The notes under the pieces were generated by a model that saw only the letters and a program-made list of their open reading frames with translations, was not told the origin of the DNA and did not search any database. A stretch of DNA of 64,000 nt from JBHYDC01 sp051861205. Lineage in GTDB: Bacteria; Pseudomonadota; Alphaproteobacteria; Rhizobiales; Pleomorphomonadaceae. Positions 8,937 to 18,104 of this stretch are shown piece after piece (position 1 is the stretch's first letter; every line of letters begins with the position of its first letter). Position numbers and translations under genes: made by a program. The stretch lies in NCBI GenBank assembly GCA_051861205.1, contig JBHYDC010000013.1, positions 1-64,000 on the forward strand, read 5' to 3'.

Positions 8937-9905
8937 TCAGGCGTGCAGCGCCCGCGCGAGCATGGCGTCGTCTATGTTGCCACCGCTCAGCACGGCCACC
9001 ACGATGCGCCCGGCTGTCGGCACCTTGCCCGTCAAAAGTGCCGCCAGCCCGGCCGCGCCGCCCGGCTCAAGCACCAGCTTCAACTCGCGCGCGGCATAGG
9101 CCACCGCCTCCAGCGCTTCCCTCTCGCTCACTACGATCCCCGGCGAAAGCCGCCGCTTGGCAATTTCGAACCCGATCGCGCCTGGCGCATTCGCCATCAG
9201 CGCATCACAGATCGAGCCGGATTTCCGCTGGTTGGGCATGATCGCCCCCGCCGCCAGCGAGCGTGCGTAATCGTCGAAGCCCTCCGGCTCCACCGTATGC
9301 ACCGCCGTTTCCGGCGACAGATATTCCAGCGCCAGCGCCACCCCGTTCACGAAACCGCCGCCGGATGTGCAAACCAGCACTGCATCCGGCTTCAACCCGC
9401 GCGCCACGCAGTCCTCGGCAATCTCGATCCCCACCGTGCCCTGCCCGGAAATCACGCCCGCGTCGTTGTAGGGATGCACGAAGGCGGCCCCGTTCCGCCC
9501 CGCGATCTCATGGGCGATCGCCTCGCGGTCCTCGGTCTCCCGGTCGTAGGAAATCACCGTCGCGCCATAGGCCCTCGTCCGCGCCACCTTGCTCGCGGGC
9601 GCATCGGAGGGCATCACGATCGTCGCCGGCATTCCCAAAATCCGCGCCGCCGCCGCCACGCCCTGCGCATGGTTGCCCGACGAGCACGCCACCACGCCCG
9701 CCGGCCGCCTCTCCACCGGAATCATCTGCAACCGGTTGAACGCGCCGCGAAACTTGAACGAGCCGGTCCGCTGCAAATTTTCGCACTTCACGAAAGCAAA
9801 ATCGCCGGATGGCAGCGTGATCGGCAGCATCGGCGTGCGCACCGCCTCGGCATGAATGCGGTCCGCCGCGGCGCGAACATCGGCGAAGGTCGGAACATCG
9901 GTCAT
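8937..9905 (-). CDS. Threonine/serine dehydratase-like PLP enzyme
   Basis: A 322-residue fold-type II PLP enzyme of the threonine dehydratase/serine racemase group. K51 in SFKFRGA should form the Schiff base, SSGNHAQG is the asparagine loop, and the C-terminal EPGGAAGLAAL is typical. It has no C-terminal ACT domain, so it is a short, non-allosteric form. The phosphate-binding glycine loop reads TSGGGF instead of the usual GGGGL. Candidates are threonine/serine ammonia-lyase, serine racemase or a 3-hydroxyaspartate dehydratase; sequence alone does not separate them. It stands alone, 24 bp from the end of cheZ and tail-to-tail with it. Confidence 0.8.
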   Translation of the reverse strand: MTDVPTFADVRAAADRIHAEAVRTPMLPITLPSGDFAFVKCENLQRTGSFKFRGAFNRLQMIPVERRPAGVVACSSGNHAQGVAAAARILGMPATIVMPSDAPASKVARTRAYGATVISYDRETEDREAIAHEIAGRNGAAFVHPYNDAGVISGQGTVGIEIAEDCVARGLKPDAVLVCTSGGGFVNGVALALEYLSPETAVHTVEPEGFDDYARSLAAGAIMPNQRKSGSICDALMANAPGAIGFEIAKRRLSPGIVVSEREALEAVAYAARELKLVLEPGGAAGLAALLTGKVPTAGRIVVAVLSGGNIDDAMLARALHA

Positions 9906-9948
9906 GGCGGCTGTCCTGGTCGCTCGGGGGCGCCCACGCTACGACACC

Positions 9949-10992
9949 CTACTCCGCCGCCGACGATGCTTCGATGCGCTCACCATTTGCAAGCCGAACG
10001 TTGCGCAGAAACTGCTCGGCTGCCCGCGCCCACGAGAACCGCAGCGCATGATTGCGCGCCGCAATACGCGAAAGCCGGAGGGCTTTGAGCGCCGCTATCC
10101 CCAGATCTTCATCGAGCGCGCCCGCCTCCGACCCGCCCAAGATATCCACCGGCCCCATCACCGGATAGGCCGCCACCGGCACCCCACAGGCCAACGCCTC
10201 CAAAATCACATTGCCGAAGGTGTCCGTCCGCGAGGGAAACACGAACACATCCGCCGAGGCATAGGCCCGCGCCAGATCCTCCCCGAACATCGGCCCGGCA
10301 AACACCGCATCGGGAAACTCACGAGCGAGCGCTTCACACTGCGGTCCGTCGCCCACCACCACCTTGGTGCCCGGCAACTCCAGCGCCAGAAACGCCTCCA
10401 GGTTCTTTTCCACCGACAACCGGCCGACATTGAGAAAAATCGGGCGTGGCAAATCCTTGAACATCCGCTCCGCCGCCGGTCTTGGCCGGAACAGCTCGGC
10501 GTCGATCCCGCGCGACCACCGCATCAAATTGGTGAAGCCCCGCGCCGAAAGCTCGCGCGCCAGGCTCTCGGTCGCCACCATGCAGCCCGCGCCCGCGTTG
10601 TGAAACCGCCGCACCAGCGCGTAGAGCCAGCGCTCCGGCAGCGGCCAGCGCGCCGAAACATATTCTGGAAACCGTGTGTGATAGCTCGTCGTATAGGGCA
10701 TTCCATGCCGGATGCACCACCGCCGCGCCTTCAGCCCCAGCGGCCCCTCGGTCGCGATATGCACATAAGCCGGCATCCCCGCCTCGATGTGCCGGGCCAC
10801 CGTCCGGTAGGAGGCCAGCGACAGCCGGATCTCCGGATAGGTCGGGCACGGCACCGTCCAGAACGCGGCCGGCGTCACCATCGTCACGGTCGCGCCCAGC
10901 CGCTCCAATTCCGCGTTGGTACACTCGATGGAGCGCACCACCCCGTTCACCTGCGGATGCCAGGCATCGGTAACGACGGTAATCCTGGTCAT
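9949..10992 (-). CDS. Glycosyltransferase family 4, probable diacylglycerol glycosyltransferase Agt
   Basis: A 347-residue GT-B glycosyltransferase. The N-terminal acceptor domain starts DAWHPQVNGVV; the C-terminal donor domain has FLNVGRLSVEKN and the nucleotide-sugar binding RTDTFGNVILEALACG (E-x7-E type). It overlaps the upstream metallophosphoesterase gene by 4 bp (ATGA at 10989-10992). In several alphaproteobacteria such a pair is plcP-agt: PlcP turns phospholipids into diacylglycerol during phosphate starvation and Agt adds glucose or glucuronate, giving phosphorus-free glycolipids. Glycosyltransferase is certain; the lipid acceptor is inferred from the neighbour and general resemblance. 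Confidence 0.78.
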   Translation of the reverse strand: MTRITVVTDAWHPQVNGVVRSIECTNAELERLGATVTMVTPAAFWTVPCPTYPEIRLSLASYRTVARHIEAGMPAYVHIATEGPLGLKARRWCIRHGMPYTTSYHTRFPEYVSARWPLPERWLYALVRRFHNAGAGCMVATESLARELSARGFTNLMRWSRGIDAELFRPRPAAERMFKDLPRPIFLNVGRLSVEKNLEAFLALELPGTKVVVGDGPQCEALAREFPDAVFAGPMFGEDLARAYASADVFVFPSRTDTFGNVILEALACGVPVAAYPVMGPVDILGGSEAGALDEDLGIAALKALRLSRIAARNHALRFSWARAAEQFLRNVRLANGERIEASSAAE

Positions 10993-11786
10993 TCCGCCGC
11001 CTGCATCACCGGCAGCGCCAGCCGCATTTCTTGCCCGATGCGCGTCCACCGCAAAATTTCCAGCGTCCCGTCGTGGTGCTCGGCCACCGCCGTGCAGCTT
11101 TCCACCCAGTCGCCCGTGTTCACATAGGTGATGCCGTTGATATCGCGGATCGCCGCATGGTGAATATGCCCGCACACCACCCCGTCCACTCCCAGCCGCC
11201 GCGCCTCGTGGCTCAGCGCCTGTTCGAACGCACCGATGAAATTCACCGCGTTCTTCACCTTCAGCTTCGCCCACGCCGACAGCGACCAATAGGGGAACCC
11301 GAACCACCGCCGCACCCGGTTGAGCACCGTGTTCAGCTTCAGTGCGGTCTCGTAAGCCCAGTCTCCCAGGAAGGCGAGCCACTTGGCATGGCGCACCACC
11401 ACGTCGAACTGATCGCCGTGGATCACCAACAACCGTCGCCCGTCCGCCGTCTCGTGGATCGCGGTATCGGCCACCTCCACCCCGCCGAAATGGGTACCGA
11501 GATAATCGCGCAGAAACTCGTCGTGATTGCCCGGCAGATACACGATGCGCGACCCCTTGCGGCCCTTGCGCAGCATCTTCTGCACGACATCGTTATGCGC
11601 TTGGCTCCAAAACCAGGATTTGCGCAGTCGCCATCCATCGATAATGTCGCCGACGAGGTAAATCGTCTCGGCATCATGCAGACGCATGAAGTCGATCAGA
11701 AGTTCGGCTTGGCATCCCCGTGTTCCCAAATGAACATCGGAAATGAAAAGCGCCCGGTAATGCTTGTTGTGGTTTGTGTCTATCAT
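10989..11786 (-). CDS. Metallophosphoesterase, UDP-2,3-diacylglucosamine-diphosphatase-like; probable phospholipase C PlcP
   Basis: A 265-residue calcineurin-type phosphoesterase with all metal-site blocks in order: FISDVHLG, GDIIDGW, LPGNHDE, VIHGDQFD and GHIHHA. It would usually be annotated LpxH-like. Size, the SWFWSQAHNDVVQKMLRK region and the overlapping glycosyltransferase fit PlcP better, the enzyme that removes phospholipid head groups in low phosphate. No other lipid A gene is nearby. ATG 11786 gives the expected N-terminus; an in-frame ATG at 11819 is possible. A weak PHO-box-like sequence lies upstream. Confidence 0.75.
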   Translation of the reverse strand: MIDTNHNKHYRALFISDVHLGTRGCQAELLIDFMRLHDAETIYLVGDIIDGWRLRKSWFWSQAHNDVVQKMLRKGRKGSRIVYLPGNHDEFLRDYLGTHFGGVEVADTAIHETADGRRLLVIHGDQFDVVVRHAKWLAFLGDWAYETALKLNTVLNRVRRWFGFPYWSLSAWAKLKVKNAVNFIGAFEQALSHEARRLGVDGVVCGHIHHAAIRDINGITYVNTGDWVESCTAVAEHHDGTLEILRWTRIGQEMRLALPVMQAAE

Positions 11787-11841
11787 GGTGAAGACGAGGC
11801 AGCCGCGCGCCTCCTCCATTGAAGCCAGTCAATTGCCCGGC

Positions 11842-11875
11842 ATATAAACTGACTCGCATCTCACTTTTGTGACGC
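11842..11875 (-). promoter_or_regulatory. Possible PHO-box-like promoter upstream of the plcP-like gene
   Basis: Read on the minus strand, 11875-11858 gives GCGTCACAAAAGTGAGAT. This keeps part of the CTGTCAT-N4-CTGTCAT PhoB pattern (about 8 of 14 positions) with an A-rich spacer. A TATATG -10-like hexamer follows 11 nt later (11847-11842), the spacing expected for PhoB-activated promoters. The match is weak and could be chance; it is listed because the gene pair is expected to respond to phosphate. Confidence 0.3.
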
Positions 11876-11954
11876 CCGCCCGCACCGATCCCGCCCTTTC
11901 CACGGCCGGGCGCTACCCCTATGATCGGCACTGGTTCGTCCCCGGAGATTATTC

Positions 11955-13595
11955 ATGACTGCCGCCGTCGATGCGTCGTTCGCCAGCCTCGAAGCCCATA
12001 AGTCCGCCCTTGCCGACCGGCCGATGCGCGCGCTCTTCGCCGAGGACCCCGCCCGCTTCGATCGCTTCCAGATCCGCCTGGACGACATGCTGCTCGACTT
12101 CTCCAAGAACCGCATCACCGGCGCCACCATCGATCTTCTCGTCGATCTCGCCCGCGCCGCCGGCGTCGAAGCCCGCCGCGACGCCATGTTCGCCGGCGTG
12201 GAAATCAACACCACCGAAAAGCGCGCCGTCCTCCACACCGCGCTCCGCAACCGCGCGAACACCCCCGTTCTTGTGGGCGGCCGCGATGTCATGCCAGACG
12301 TGAACGACGTTCTAGCCCATGTCTTCGCCTTCGCCGAAGGCATCCGCTCCGGCTCCATTCCCGCCGCGAACGGCGCCCGCTTCACCGATGTCGTGAACAT
12401 CGGCATCGGCGGCTCGGACCTTGGCCCCGCCATGTCCACCCTCGCGCTCTCGCCCTACGCCGGCAACGGCCCGCGCCTCCACTACGTCTCGAACGTCGAC
12501 GGCGCCCACATCGCCGACACGCTGGCGCCCCTCAACCCGGCCACCACCCTCTTCATCGTCGCCTCGAAGACCTTCACCACCTCCGAGACGATGACCAACG
12601 CCGCCACCGCCCGCGCCTGGATCAAGCAGCATCTCGGCGAAGCCGCCGTACCCGCCCATTTCGCCGCCGTCTCCACCGCCCTCGACAAGGTCGCCGCCTT
12701 CGGCATCGACGCCTCCCGCGTCTTCGGCTTCTGGGACTGGGTGGGCGGGCGCTATTCCGTCTGGTCCGCGATCGGCCTTCCCGTCGCAATCGCCATCGGC
12801 GCCAAGCACTTCGAGGCGTTTCTGGATGGCGCGCACGAAATGGACCGCCATTTCGCCACCGCGCCCTTATCCCAAAACATGCCGGTGATCCTCGCCCTTC
12901 TCGGCGTCTGGTACCGTGACGTCTGGGGCTTCTCCACCCACGCCGTCCTGCCCTACGATCAGCGCCTCTCGCGCTTTGCCGCCTACCTCCAGCAGCTCGA
13001 CATGGAATCAAACGGTAAGAGCGTCACCGTCGACGGCAAGCCCGTTCCCCGCCCCACTGGCGCCATCGTCTGGGGCGAACCCGGCACAAACGGGCAGCAC
13101 GCCTTCTACCAGCTCATCCACCAGGGCACCGACGTCATCCCCGCCGATTTCCTGCTCGCCGCCGCCCCCCACGAGCACCTCTCCGACCACCACGCCAAGC
13201 TCGCCGCCAACTGCCTCGCCCAGACCGAAGCGCTCATGCGCGGCAAAACCTATGATGAAGCCGCCGCCGAACTGCGCAAAGCTGGCAAGTCCGAGGCGGA
13301 GGTCGCCGCGCTCGCCCCCCACAAGGTGTTCCCCGGCAACCGCCCCACCAACACCCTCCTCTACCGCACGCTTGACCCCCGCACCCTCGGCCGCCTCATC
13401 GCCCTCTATGAGCACAAGGTTCACGTCCAGGGCACCATCTGGGGCGTCAATTCCTATGATCAGTGGGGTGTCGAACTCGGCAAGGAACTCGCCACCCGCC
13501 TCCTCCCCGTCCTCAAAGGCGAAGCCGAACCGAGCCCCGACCAAGACGCGTCCACACGCGGACTGGCGAGGGAATTCAAAGCGCTTTCCACTTGA
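11955..13595 (+). CDS. pgi: Glucose-6-phosphate isomerase
   Basis: A 546-residue phosphoglucose isomerase, interconverting glucose 6-phosphate and fructose 6-phosphate. Diagnostic segments are IGIGGSDLGP, SKTFTTSET, FGFWDWVGGRYSVWSAIGL, YDQRLSRFAAYLQQLDMESNGK, the catalytic Glu in GEPGTNGQH and the C-terminal HKVHVQGTIWGVNSYDQWGVELGK. Length matches the bacterial family. It starts 168 bp after the divergent plcP-like start. It leads a run of same-strand sugar genes (pgi, zwf, pgl, edd), where in an Entner-Doudoroff organism it feeds fructose 6-phosphate back into the cycle. Confidence 0.96.
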   Translation: MTAAVDASFASLEAHKSALADRPMRALFAEDPARFDRFQIRLDDMLLDFSKNRITGATIDLLVDLARAAGVEARRDAMFAGVEINTTEKRAVLHTALRNRANTPVLVGGRDVMPDVNDVLAHVFAFAEGIRSGSIPAANGARFTDVVNIGIGGSDLGPAMSTLALSPYAGNGPRLHYVSNVDGAHIADTLAPLNPATTLFIVASKTFTTSETMTNAATARAWIKQHLGEAAVPAHFAAVSTALDKVAAFGIDASRVFGFWDWVGGRYSVWSAIGLPVAIAIGAKHFEAFLDGAHEMDRHFATAPLSQNMPVILALLGVWYRDVWGFSTHAVLPYDQRLSRFAAYLQQLDMESNGKSVTVDGKPVPRPTGAIVWGEPGTNGQHAFYQLIHQGTDVIPADFLLAAAPHEHLSDHHAKLAANCLAQTEALMRGKTYDEAAAELRKAGKSEAEVAALAPHKVFPGNRPTNTLLYRTLDPRTLGRLIALYEHKVHVQGTIWGVNSYDQWGVELGKELATRLLPVLKGEAEPSPDQDASTRGLAREFKALST

Positions 13596-13610
13596 TCGCC
13601 CCTTCGCGCC

Positions 13611-13686
13611 GCAAACTTTTGTTTGCACCTTGAAAAAACCCACCCGGCGGGTCTAAACCGAACTCCAGGCCTGCGTAGAGCGCAGG
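13611..13686 (+). other. Small hairpins between pgi and zwf
   Basis: The 157-bp gap holds two short perfect hairpins: GCAAAC-TTTT-GTTTGC (13611-13626) and CCTGCG-TAGAG-CGCAGG (13670-13686). Neither is followed by a T run, so they are weak terminator candidates. No clear promoter was seen ahead of zwf. Confidence 0.35.
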
Positions 13687-13752
13687 TCTCCTTGGGCGTG
13701 CGCCAAAGCCGCATGCCGCAATGCATGTCGATCGGATGGAGCTAGGCACCGC

Positions 13753-15234
13753 ATGACCAGTCGCATCATCGTTGTCGACCCGTTCGATTACGTCGTCTTC
13801 GGCGGCACCGGCGACCTTGCGCGCCGCAAGCTCCTGCCAGCCCTTTACTACCGCGAGATCGACGGCCAGCTTCCCACGGAAGCCCGGATCATCGGCGTTT
13901 CGCGCCGCCGCCGTACCAACGAGCAATACCGCGCCGACATCCACTCCGCCCTTGAAAGCTATTTGAAGCCGGAAGAATTCGTCCCCGCCGCGGTCGAATC
14001 CTTTCTCGCCCGCATCCATTATGTTGCCGCCGACGCCACCTCGTCGGAAGGCTGGACCGACCTTGCCGCCATCCTCGCCCCTGGCGAATCGCGCGTGCGC
14101 GCCTTCTACCTCGCCACCGGCCCGGAGCTGTTCGGCCCCATCAGCGAGAACATCAAGGCCCACGGCCTGATCACCGCCAAGACCCGCGTCGTCGTCGAAA
14201 AGCCGCTCGGCAAGGATCTGGCATCGGCTACCGCCATCAACGACGAGATCGGCCGCATCTTCCACGAAGACCAGATCTACCGCATCGACCATTACCTCGG
14301 CAAAGAGACCGTCCAGAACCTGATGGCGCTGCGCTTTGCTAACGCCCTTTTCGAGCCGCTCTGGAATTCCGCCCACATTGACCACGTCCAGATCACGGTC
14401 GCTGAAACCGTCGGCGTGGAAACGCGCGGCGATTACTACGATACCTCAGGCGCAATGCGCGACATGGTGCAAAACCACATTCTCCAGCTCCTCTGCCTCG
14501 TCGCCATGGAGCCGCCCTCGTCCATGGACGCCCCCGCCGTGCGCGGCGAAAAGCTGAAAGTTCTCAAAGCCCTCAAAGCCATCGACGCCAAAAGCGCGGA
14601 CGGCTGCACCGTGCGCGGCCAATACCGCGCCGGCGCCTCCACCGCCGGCGCCGTTCCCGGCTATCTCGACGAGATCACCGACAAATCCAGCCGCACCGAA
14701 ACCTTCGTCGCCATCAAGGCCGAGGTCGAAAACTGGCGCTGGGCCGGCGTGCCCTTCTACCTGCGCACCGGCAAGCGCCTCGCCAAGCGCATGTCCGAGA
14801 TCGTTGTGCGCTTTAAGCCCGTGCCCCACTCCATCTTCGACGAAAGCGCCGGCACCCTGTCGGCCAACGAACTCATCATCCGCCTTCAGCCGGATGAAGG
14901 CGTGAAGCTTCAGCTCATGATCAAGGATCCCGGACCCGGCGGCATGCGCCTCACCCGCGTTCCCCTCGACATGAGTTTCGCCAGCGCCTTCAACATGCGC
15001 AACCCCGACGCCTACGAGCGCCTCCTCCTCGACGTGATCCGCGGCAACGCCACCCTCTTCATGCGCCGCGACGAGGTCGAAGCCGCCTGGAGCTGGATCG
15101 ACCCGATCCGCGAAGCCTGGGACGAAACGCGCGACGCCCCGAAAGGCTACACCGCCGGCACCTGGGGTCCCTCCGCCGCCATCGCCCTCATCGAGCGAGA
15201 CGGCCGCACTTGGCACGAAGACTCTTTTTTCTGA
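13753..15234 (+). CDS. zwf: Glucose-6-phosphate 1-dehydrogenase
   Basis: A 493-residue enzyme oxidising glucose 6-phosphate to 6-phosphogluconolactone. The coenzyme loop GGTGDLARRK (about 17-26) and the active-site signature RIDHYLGKE (His is the catalytic base) are intact, as are FYLATGPELF, EKPLGKDL and WAGVPFYLRTGKRL. Length is typical. It is followed after 12 bp by pgl and then edd, so it starts the oxidative branch into the Entner-Doudoroff pathway. Whether NAD or NADP is used is not decided here. Confidence 0.96.
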   Translation: MTSRIIVVDPFDYVVFGGTGDLARRKLLPALYYREIDGQLPTEARIIGVSRRRRTNEQYRADIHSALESYLKPEEFVPAAVESFLARIHYVAADATSSEGWTDLAAILAPGESRVRAFYLATGPELFGPISENIKAHGLITAKTRVVVEKPLGKDLASATAINDEIGRIFHEDQIYRIDHYLGKETVQNLMALRFANALFEPLWNSAHIDHVQITVAETVGVETRGDYYDTSGAMRDMVQNHILQLLCLVAMEPPSSMDAPAVRGEKLKVLKALKAIDAKSADGCTVRGQYRAGASTAGAVPGYLDEITDKSSRTETFVAIKAEVENWRWAGVPFYLRTGKRLAKRMSEIVVRFKPVPHSIFDESAGTLSANELIIRLQPDEGVKLQLMIKDPGPGGMRLTRVPLDMSFASAFNMRNPDAYERLLLDVIRGNATLFMRRDEVEAAWSWIDPIREAWDETRDAPKGYTAGTWGPSAAIALIERDGRTWHEDSFF

Positions 15235-15246
15235 GACACGGACCCC

Positions 15247-15936
15247 ATGGAAATCCGCAGTTTCGCCACCCCCGACGACCTCGCCGTTGCGCTCGCCCGC
15301 CACGTCGCCGAAGCCTTGGAAAGCCGTATCCGCCGCGACGGCAAAGCCTCGCTCGCCGTCTCCGGCGGCCGCACGCCCACGCGCTTTTTCGAAACGCTGG
15401 CCGCCGAACGCCTCCCCTGGTCCGACGTCGTCATAACCCTCGTCGACGAGCGTTGGGTGGACGAGTCCTCCCCCCGCTCGAACGCTGCCCTGGTGCGCGC
15501 CCACCTCCTCCAAGCCAAAGCCGCTGCCGCCCGCTTCGTGCCGCTCTGGCACCCCACCCCCACCCCCGCGGACGCCCAGCCCGCCGTTGAGGCTGCCCTC
15601 GCCGACCTCCCTCACCCCTTCGCCGCCGTTGTGCTGGGCATGGGCGACGACGGCCACACCGCCTCCTTCTTCCCCGGCGGCGACCGCCTGACCGAAGCCG
15701 TCGACCCCAGCGGCACCGCCTCCGTCATCGCCATGCGCGCCCCCGGCGCCGGCGAGCCGCGCGTCACCCTCACCCTCCCCGTCCTGCTTGCCGCCGACCG
15801 CCTCGCCCTCCACATCGAAGGGCCCGGCAAGCGCGACGTCCTCGAAACCGCCCTCGGCGGCGAAGACATCCTCGCCATGCCCGTCCGCAGCATCCTCCGC
15901 TCCGACGCCCCGCTCACGACATTCTGGTGCCGGTGA
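15247..15936 (+). CDS. pgl: 6-phosphogluconolactonase
   Basis: A 229-residue Pgl/DevB-type lactonase, hydrolysing 6-phosphogluconolactone to 6-phosphogluconate. Key segments are AVSGGRTPTRFFE (phosphate loop), DERWVDESSPRSN (conserved DER-W and S-N) and GMGDDGHTASFFPG, which carries the catalytic His. It starts 12 bp after zwf and is probably cotranscribed with it. It closes the zwf-pgl pair before a 182-bp gap to edd. Confidence 0.94.
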   Translation: MEIRSFATPDDLAVALARHVAEALESRIRRDGKASLAVSGGRTPTRFFETLAAERLPWSDVVITLVDERWVDESSPRSNAALVRAHLLQAKAAAARFVPLWHPTPTPADAQPAVEAALADLPHPFAAVVLGMGDDGHTASFFPGGDRLTEAVDPSGTASVIAMRAPGAGEPRVTLTLPVLLAADRLALHIEGPGKRDVLETALGGEDILAMPVRSILRSDAPLTTFWCR

Positions 15937-15939
15937 AGT

Positions 15940-16050
15940 AATCCCTCCCCTCAGGGGTGAGGTCGAAGACCGAACGCCGTGGGGCACGTGACCCGAGGCC
16001 GGTAGTGGCCCGTAGGGACGGAAGGGGTTGTCTTTTCCATTTCTCCCAAC
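15940..16050. repeat. Palindrome-rich intergenic sequence between pgl and edd
   Basis: The gap contains CCCCTCAGGGG and GGTCGAAGACC mini-hairpins followed by GC-rich imperfect palindromes. The style recalls the 90-bp repeat at 17968-18057, which also has a loop GAA in its second hairpin, but the sequence is not an obvious copy. It may be a diverged member of the same kind of element or an independent one. Confidence 0.35.
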
Positions 16051-16118
16051 CAACTTCGCCGCTTAAGATCGGCCCAGTGGCCCTCGCTGGCCCAACGCAC
16101 ATAATACGGAGACCCGCC

Positions 16119-17933
16119 ATGACCCTCCACGCCCGTGTCGGCGACGTCACCGACCGCATCGTCCGCCGCTCGCACGACACCCGCCAGCGCTATCTCGACC
16201 GCATGGCCCGGATGATCGAGAACGGCCCGCGTCGCGGCAAGCTCGGTTGCGCCAATCTCGCGCACGGCTTCGCCGCCTGTGGCCCCACCGACAAGGCGGC
16301 GCTGAAGGGCGACGTGGCGCAGAACCTCGCCATCATCACCGCCTATAACGACATGCTCTCCGCCCACCAGCCGTTTGAGCGCTTCCCCGAACTCATCCGC
16401 GCCGCCGCGCGCGAAGTCGGCGCGGTCGCGCAGGTCGCTGGCGGCGTGCCCGCCATGTGCGACGGCGTCACGCAAGGCGCGGTCGGCATGGAGCTGTCGC
16501 TGTTCTCGCGCGACGTGATCGCGCTCGCCGCCGCCGTCGGCCTCAGCCATGACATGTTCGACGCCGCCGTCTACCTCGGCGTCTGCGACAAGATCGTCCC
16601 CGGCCTCGTCATCGCTGCCCTCTCCTTCAGCCACCTGCCCGCCATCTTCGTGCCCGCCGGCCCAATGACGTCCGGCCTCTCGAACGACGAGAAGGCGAAG
16701 ACCCGCCAACTCTACGCGGAAGGCAAGATCGGCCGCGCCGAGCTATTGGAAAGCGAAAGCGCCTCCTACCACGGCCCCGGCACCTGCACCTTCTACGGCA
16801 CCGCCAATTCCAACCAGATGCTGATGGAAATCATGGGCCTGCACCTGCCCGGCTCCACCTTCGTCAACCCGAACACGCCGCTACGCGACGCCCTCACCCG
16901 CGAGGCCACCAAGCGCGCCCTCGCCATTTCCGCGTCGGGCAACGAGTTCACCCCCATCGGCCACGTCATCGATGAAAAGGCCATCGTCAACGGCGTCGTC
17001 GGGCTCAACGCCACAGGCGGTTCCACCAATCACACCCTCCACCTCGTGGCGATGGCCAGAGCCGCCGGCATCCACCTCACCTGGGACGATTTCGCCGATC
17101 TCTCCGACGTCACCCCCCTCGTCGCCCGCGTCTACCCCAACGGCATGGCCGACGTGAACCACTTCCATGCCGCCGGCGGCATGGGCTACCTCATCACCAC
17201 CCTGCTCGACGAAGGCCTCGTCCACGAGGACGTCAAAACCGTCTGGGGCACCGGCCTTGCCGGCTACCGCGCCGAGCCCAAGCTCGACGAAGCCGGCGCC
17301 GTCAATTGGTCGCCCACCCCCGCCGCCTCCGCTGATGAAAAAGTTCTCCGCCCGGCATCGAACCCGTTCCAGCCCACCGGCGGGCTGAAGCTGCTCGACG
17401 GCAACCTCGGCCGCGCCGTCATCAAGACCTCCGCCGTCAAGCCCGACCGCCATGTCGTCGAAGCGCCCGCCCGCGTTTTCCACGGCCAGGAAGAGCTTCA
17501 GGCCGCCTTCAAACGCGGTGAACTCACTGGAGACGTCGTCGCTGTCGTCCGCTTCCAAGGCCCGAAGGCCAACGGCATGCCGGAACTCCACAAGCTCACG
17601 CCTCCCCTCGGCGTGCTGCAAGATCGCGGCTTCCGCGTCGCTCTCGTCACCGACGGCCGCATGTCCGGCGCGTCCGGCAAGGTCCCCGCCGCCATCCACG
17701 TCACCCCCGAAGCCGTCGACGGCGGCCCCATCGCCAAGGTCCGCGACGGCGACATCATCCGCGTGGACGCCCTCACCGGCCGCCTCGACGTCCTCGTCGA
17801 CCCCGCCGAATGGGCCGCCCGCCCCCCCGTAACCGCAGACCTCTCCGACAACGAATGGGGCATCGGCCGCGACCTCTTCATCAACTTCCGCCGCTTGGTA
17901 ACCGGCGCCGAAGACGGTGCAAGCATCCTCTAA
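16119..17933 (+). CDS. edd: Phosphogluconate dehydratase
   Basis: A 604-residue IlvD/Edd-family [4Fe-4S] dehydratase making 2-keto-3-deoxy-6-phosphogluconate from 6-phosphogluconate. Recognisable blocks are VPAMCDGVTQGAVGMELSLF (a cluster-ligand Cys), GPGTCTFYGTANSNQMLME (another Cys), GLNATGGSTNHTLHL and VTDGRMSGASGKVPAAIH. Length about 600 fits Edd rather than IlvD (about 560). ATG 16119 is preceded by CGGAGA. The partner aldolase eda is not in the window, so the pathway must be completed elsewhere. Confidence 0.94.
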   Translation: MTLHARVGDVTDRIVRRSHDTRQRYLDRMARMIENGPRRGKLGCANLAHGFAACGPTDKAALKGDVAQNLAIITAYNDMLSAHQPFERFPELIRAAAREVGAVAQVAGGVPAMCDGVTQGAVGMELSLFSRDVIALAAAVGLSHDMFDAAVYLGVCDKIVPGLVIAALSFSHLPAIFVPAGPMTSGLSNDEKAKTRQLYAEGKIGRAELLESESASYHGPGTCTFYGTANSNQMLMEIMGLHLPGSTFVNPNTPLRDALTREATKRALAISASGNEFTPIGHVIDEKAIVNGVVGLNATGGSTNHTLHLVAMARAAGIHLTWDDFADLSDVTPLVARVYPNGMADVNHFHAAGGMGYLITTLLDEGLVHEDVKTVWGTGLAGYRAEPKLDEAGAVNWSPTPAASADEKVLRPASNPFQPTGGLKLLDGNLGRAVIKTSAVKPDRHVVEAPARVFHGQEELQAAFKRGELTGDVVAVVRFQGPKANGMPELHKLTPPLGVLQDRGFRVALVTDGRMSGASGKVPAAIHVTPEAVDGGPIAKVRDGDIIRVDALTGRLDVLVDPAEWAARPPVTADLSDNEWGIGRDLFINFRRLVTGAEDGASIL

Positions 17934-17967
17934 TCACCAAAGACCATAGCCCCGCACCGTTCTTCTA

Positions 17968-18057
17968 CTTCTCCCCTTGTGGGGTCGCGAAGCGACGGGC
18001 CGAGACCCGTGTCTCGGGCCAGGGGCCAGGGGCCGCGTGAGCGGTGGATGAGGGGTC
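17968..18057. repeat. 90-bp dispersed palindromic repeat, copy A
   Basis: Starts with CTTCTCCCCTTGTGGGG and contains three nested hairpins in series: CCCC-TTGT-GGGG, GTCGC-GAA-GCGAC and CGAGAC-CCGT-GTCTCG. It ends GGATGAGGGGTC. It is nearly identical to 55005-55094 in the first 60 bp, with the same overall length of 90 bp. It sits in the gap between the 3' ends of edd and the tetR-type gene. Confidence 0.85.
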
Positions 18058-18104
18058 GGTCGGGACAAACGAAAGCATAACCACCGAGGTACTACCCCAC
18101 CCCC

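Noticed and set aside
10989..11786. Calling the metallophosphoesterase LpxH (lipid A synthesis)
   Set aside because: The metal motifs fit both families, but the overlapping glycosyltransferase and absence of lipid A genes favour PlcP. Kept as an alternative only.
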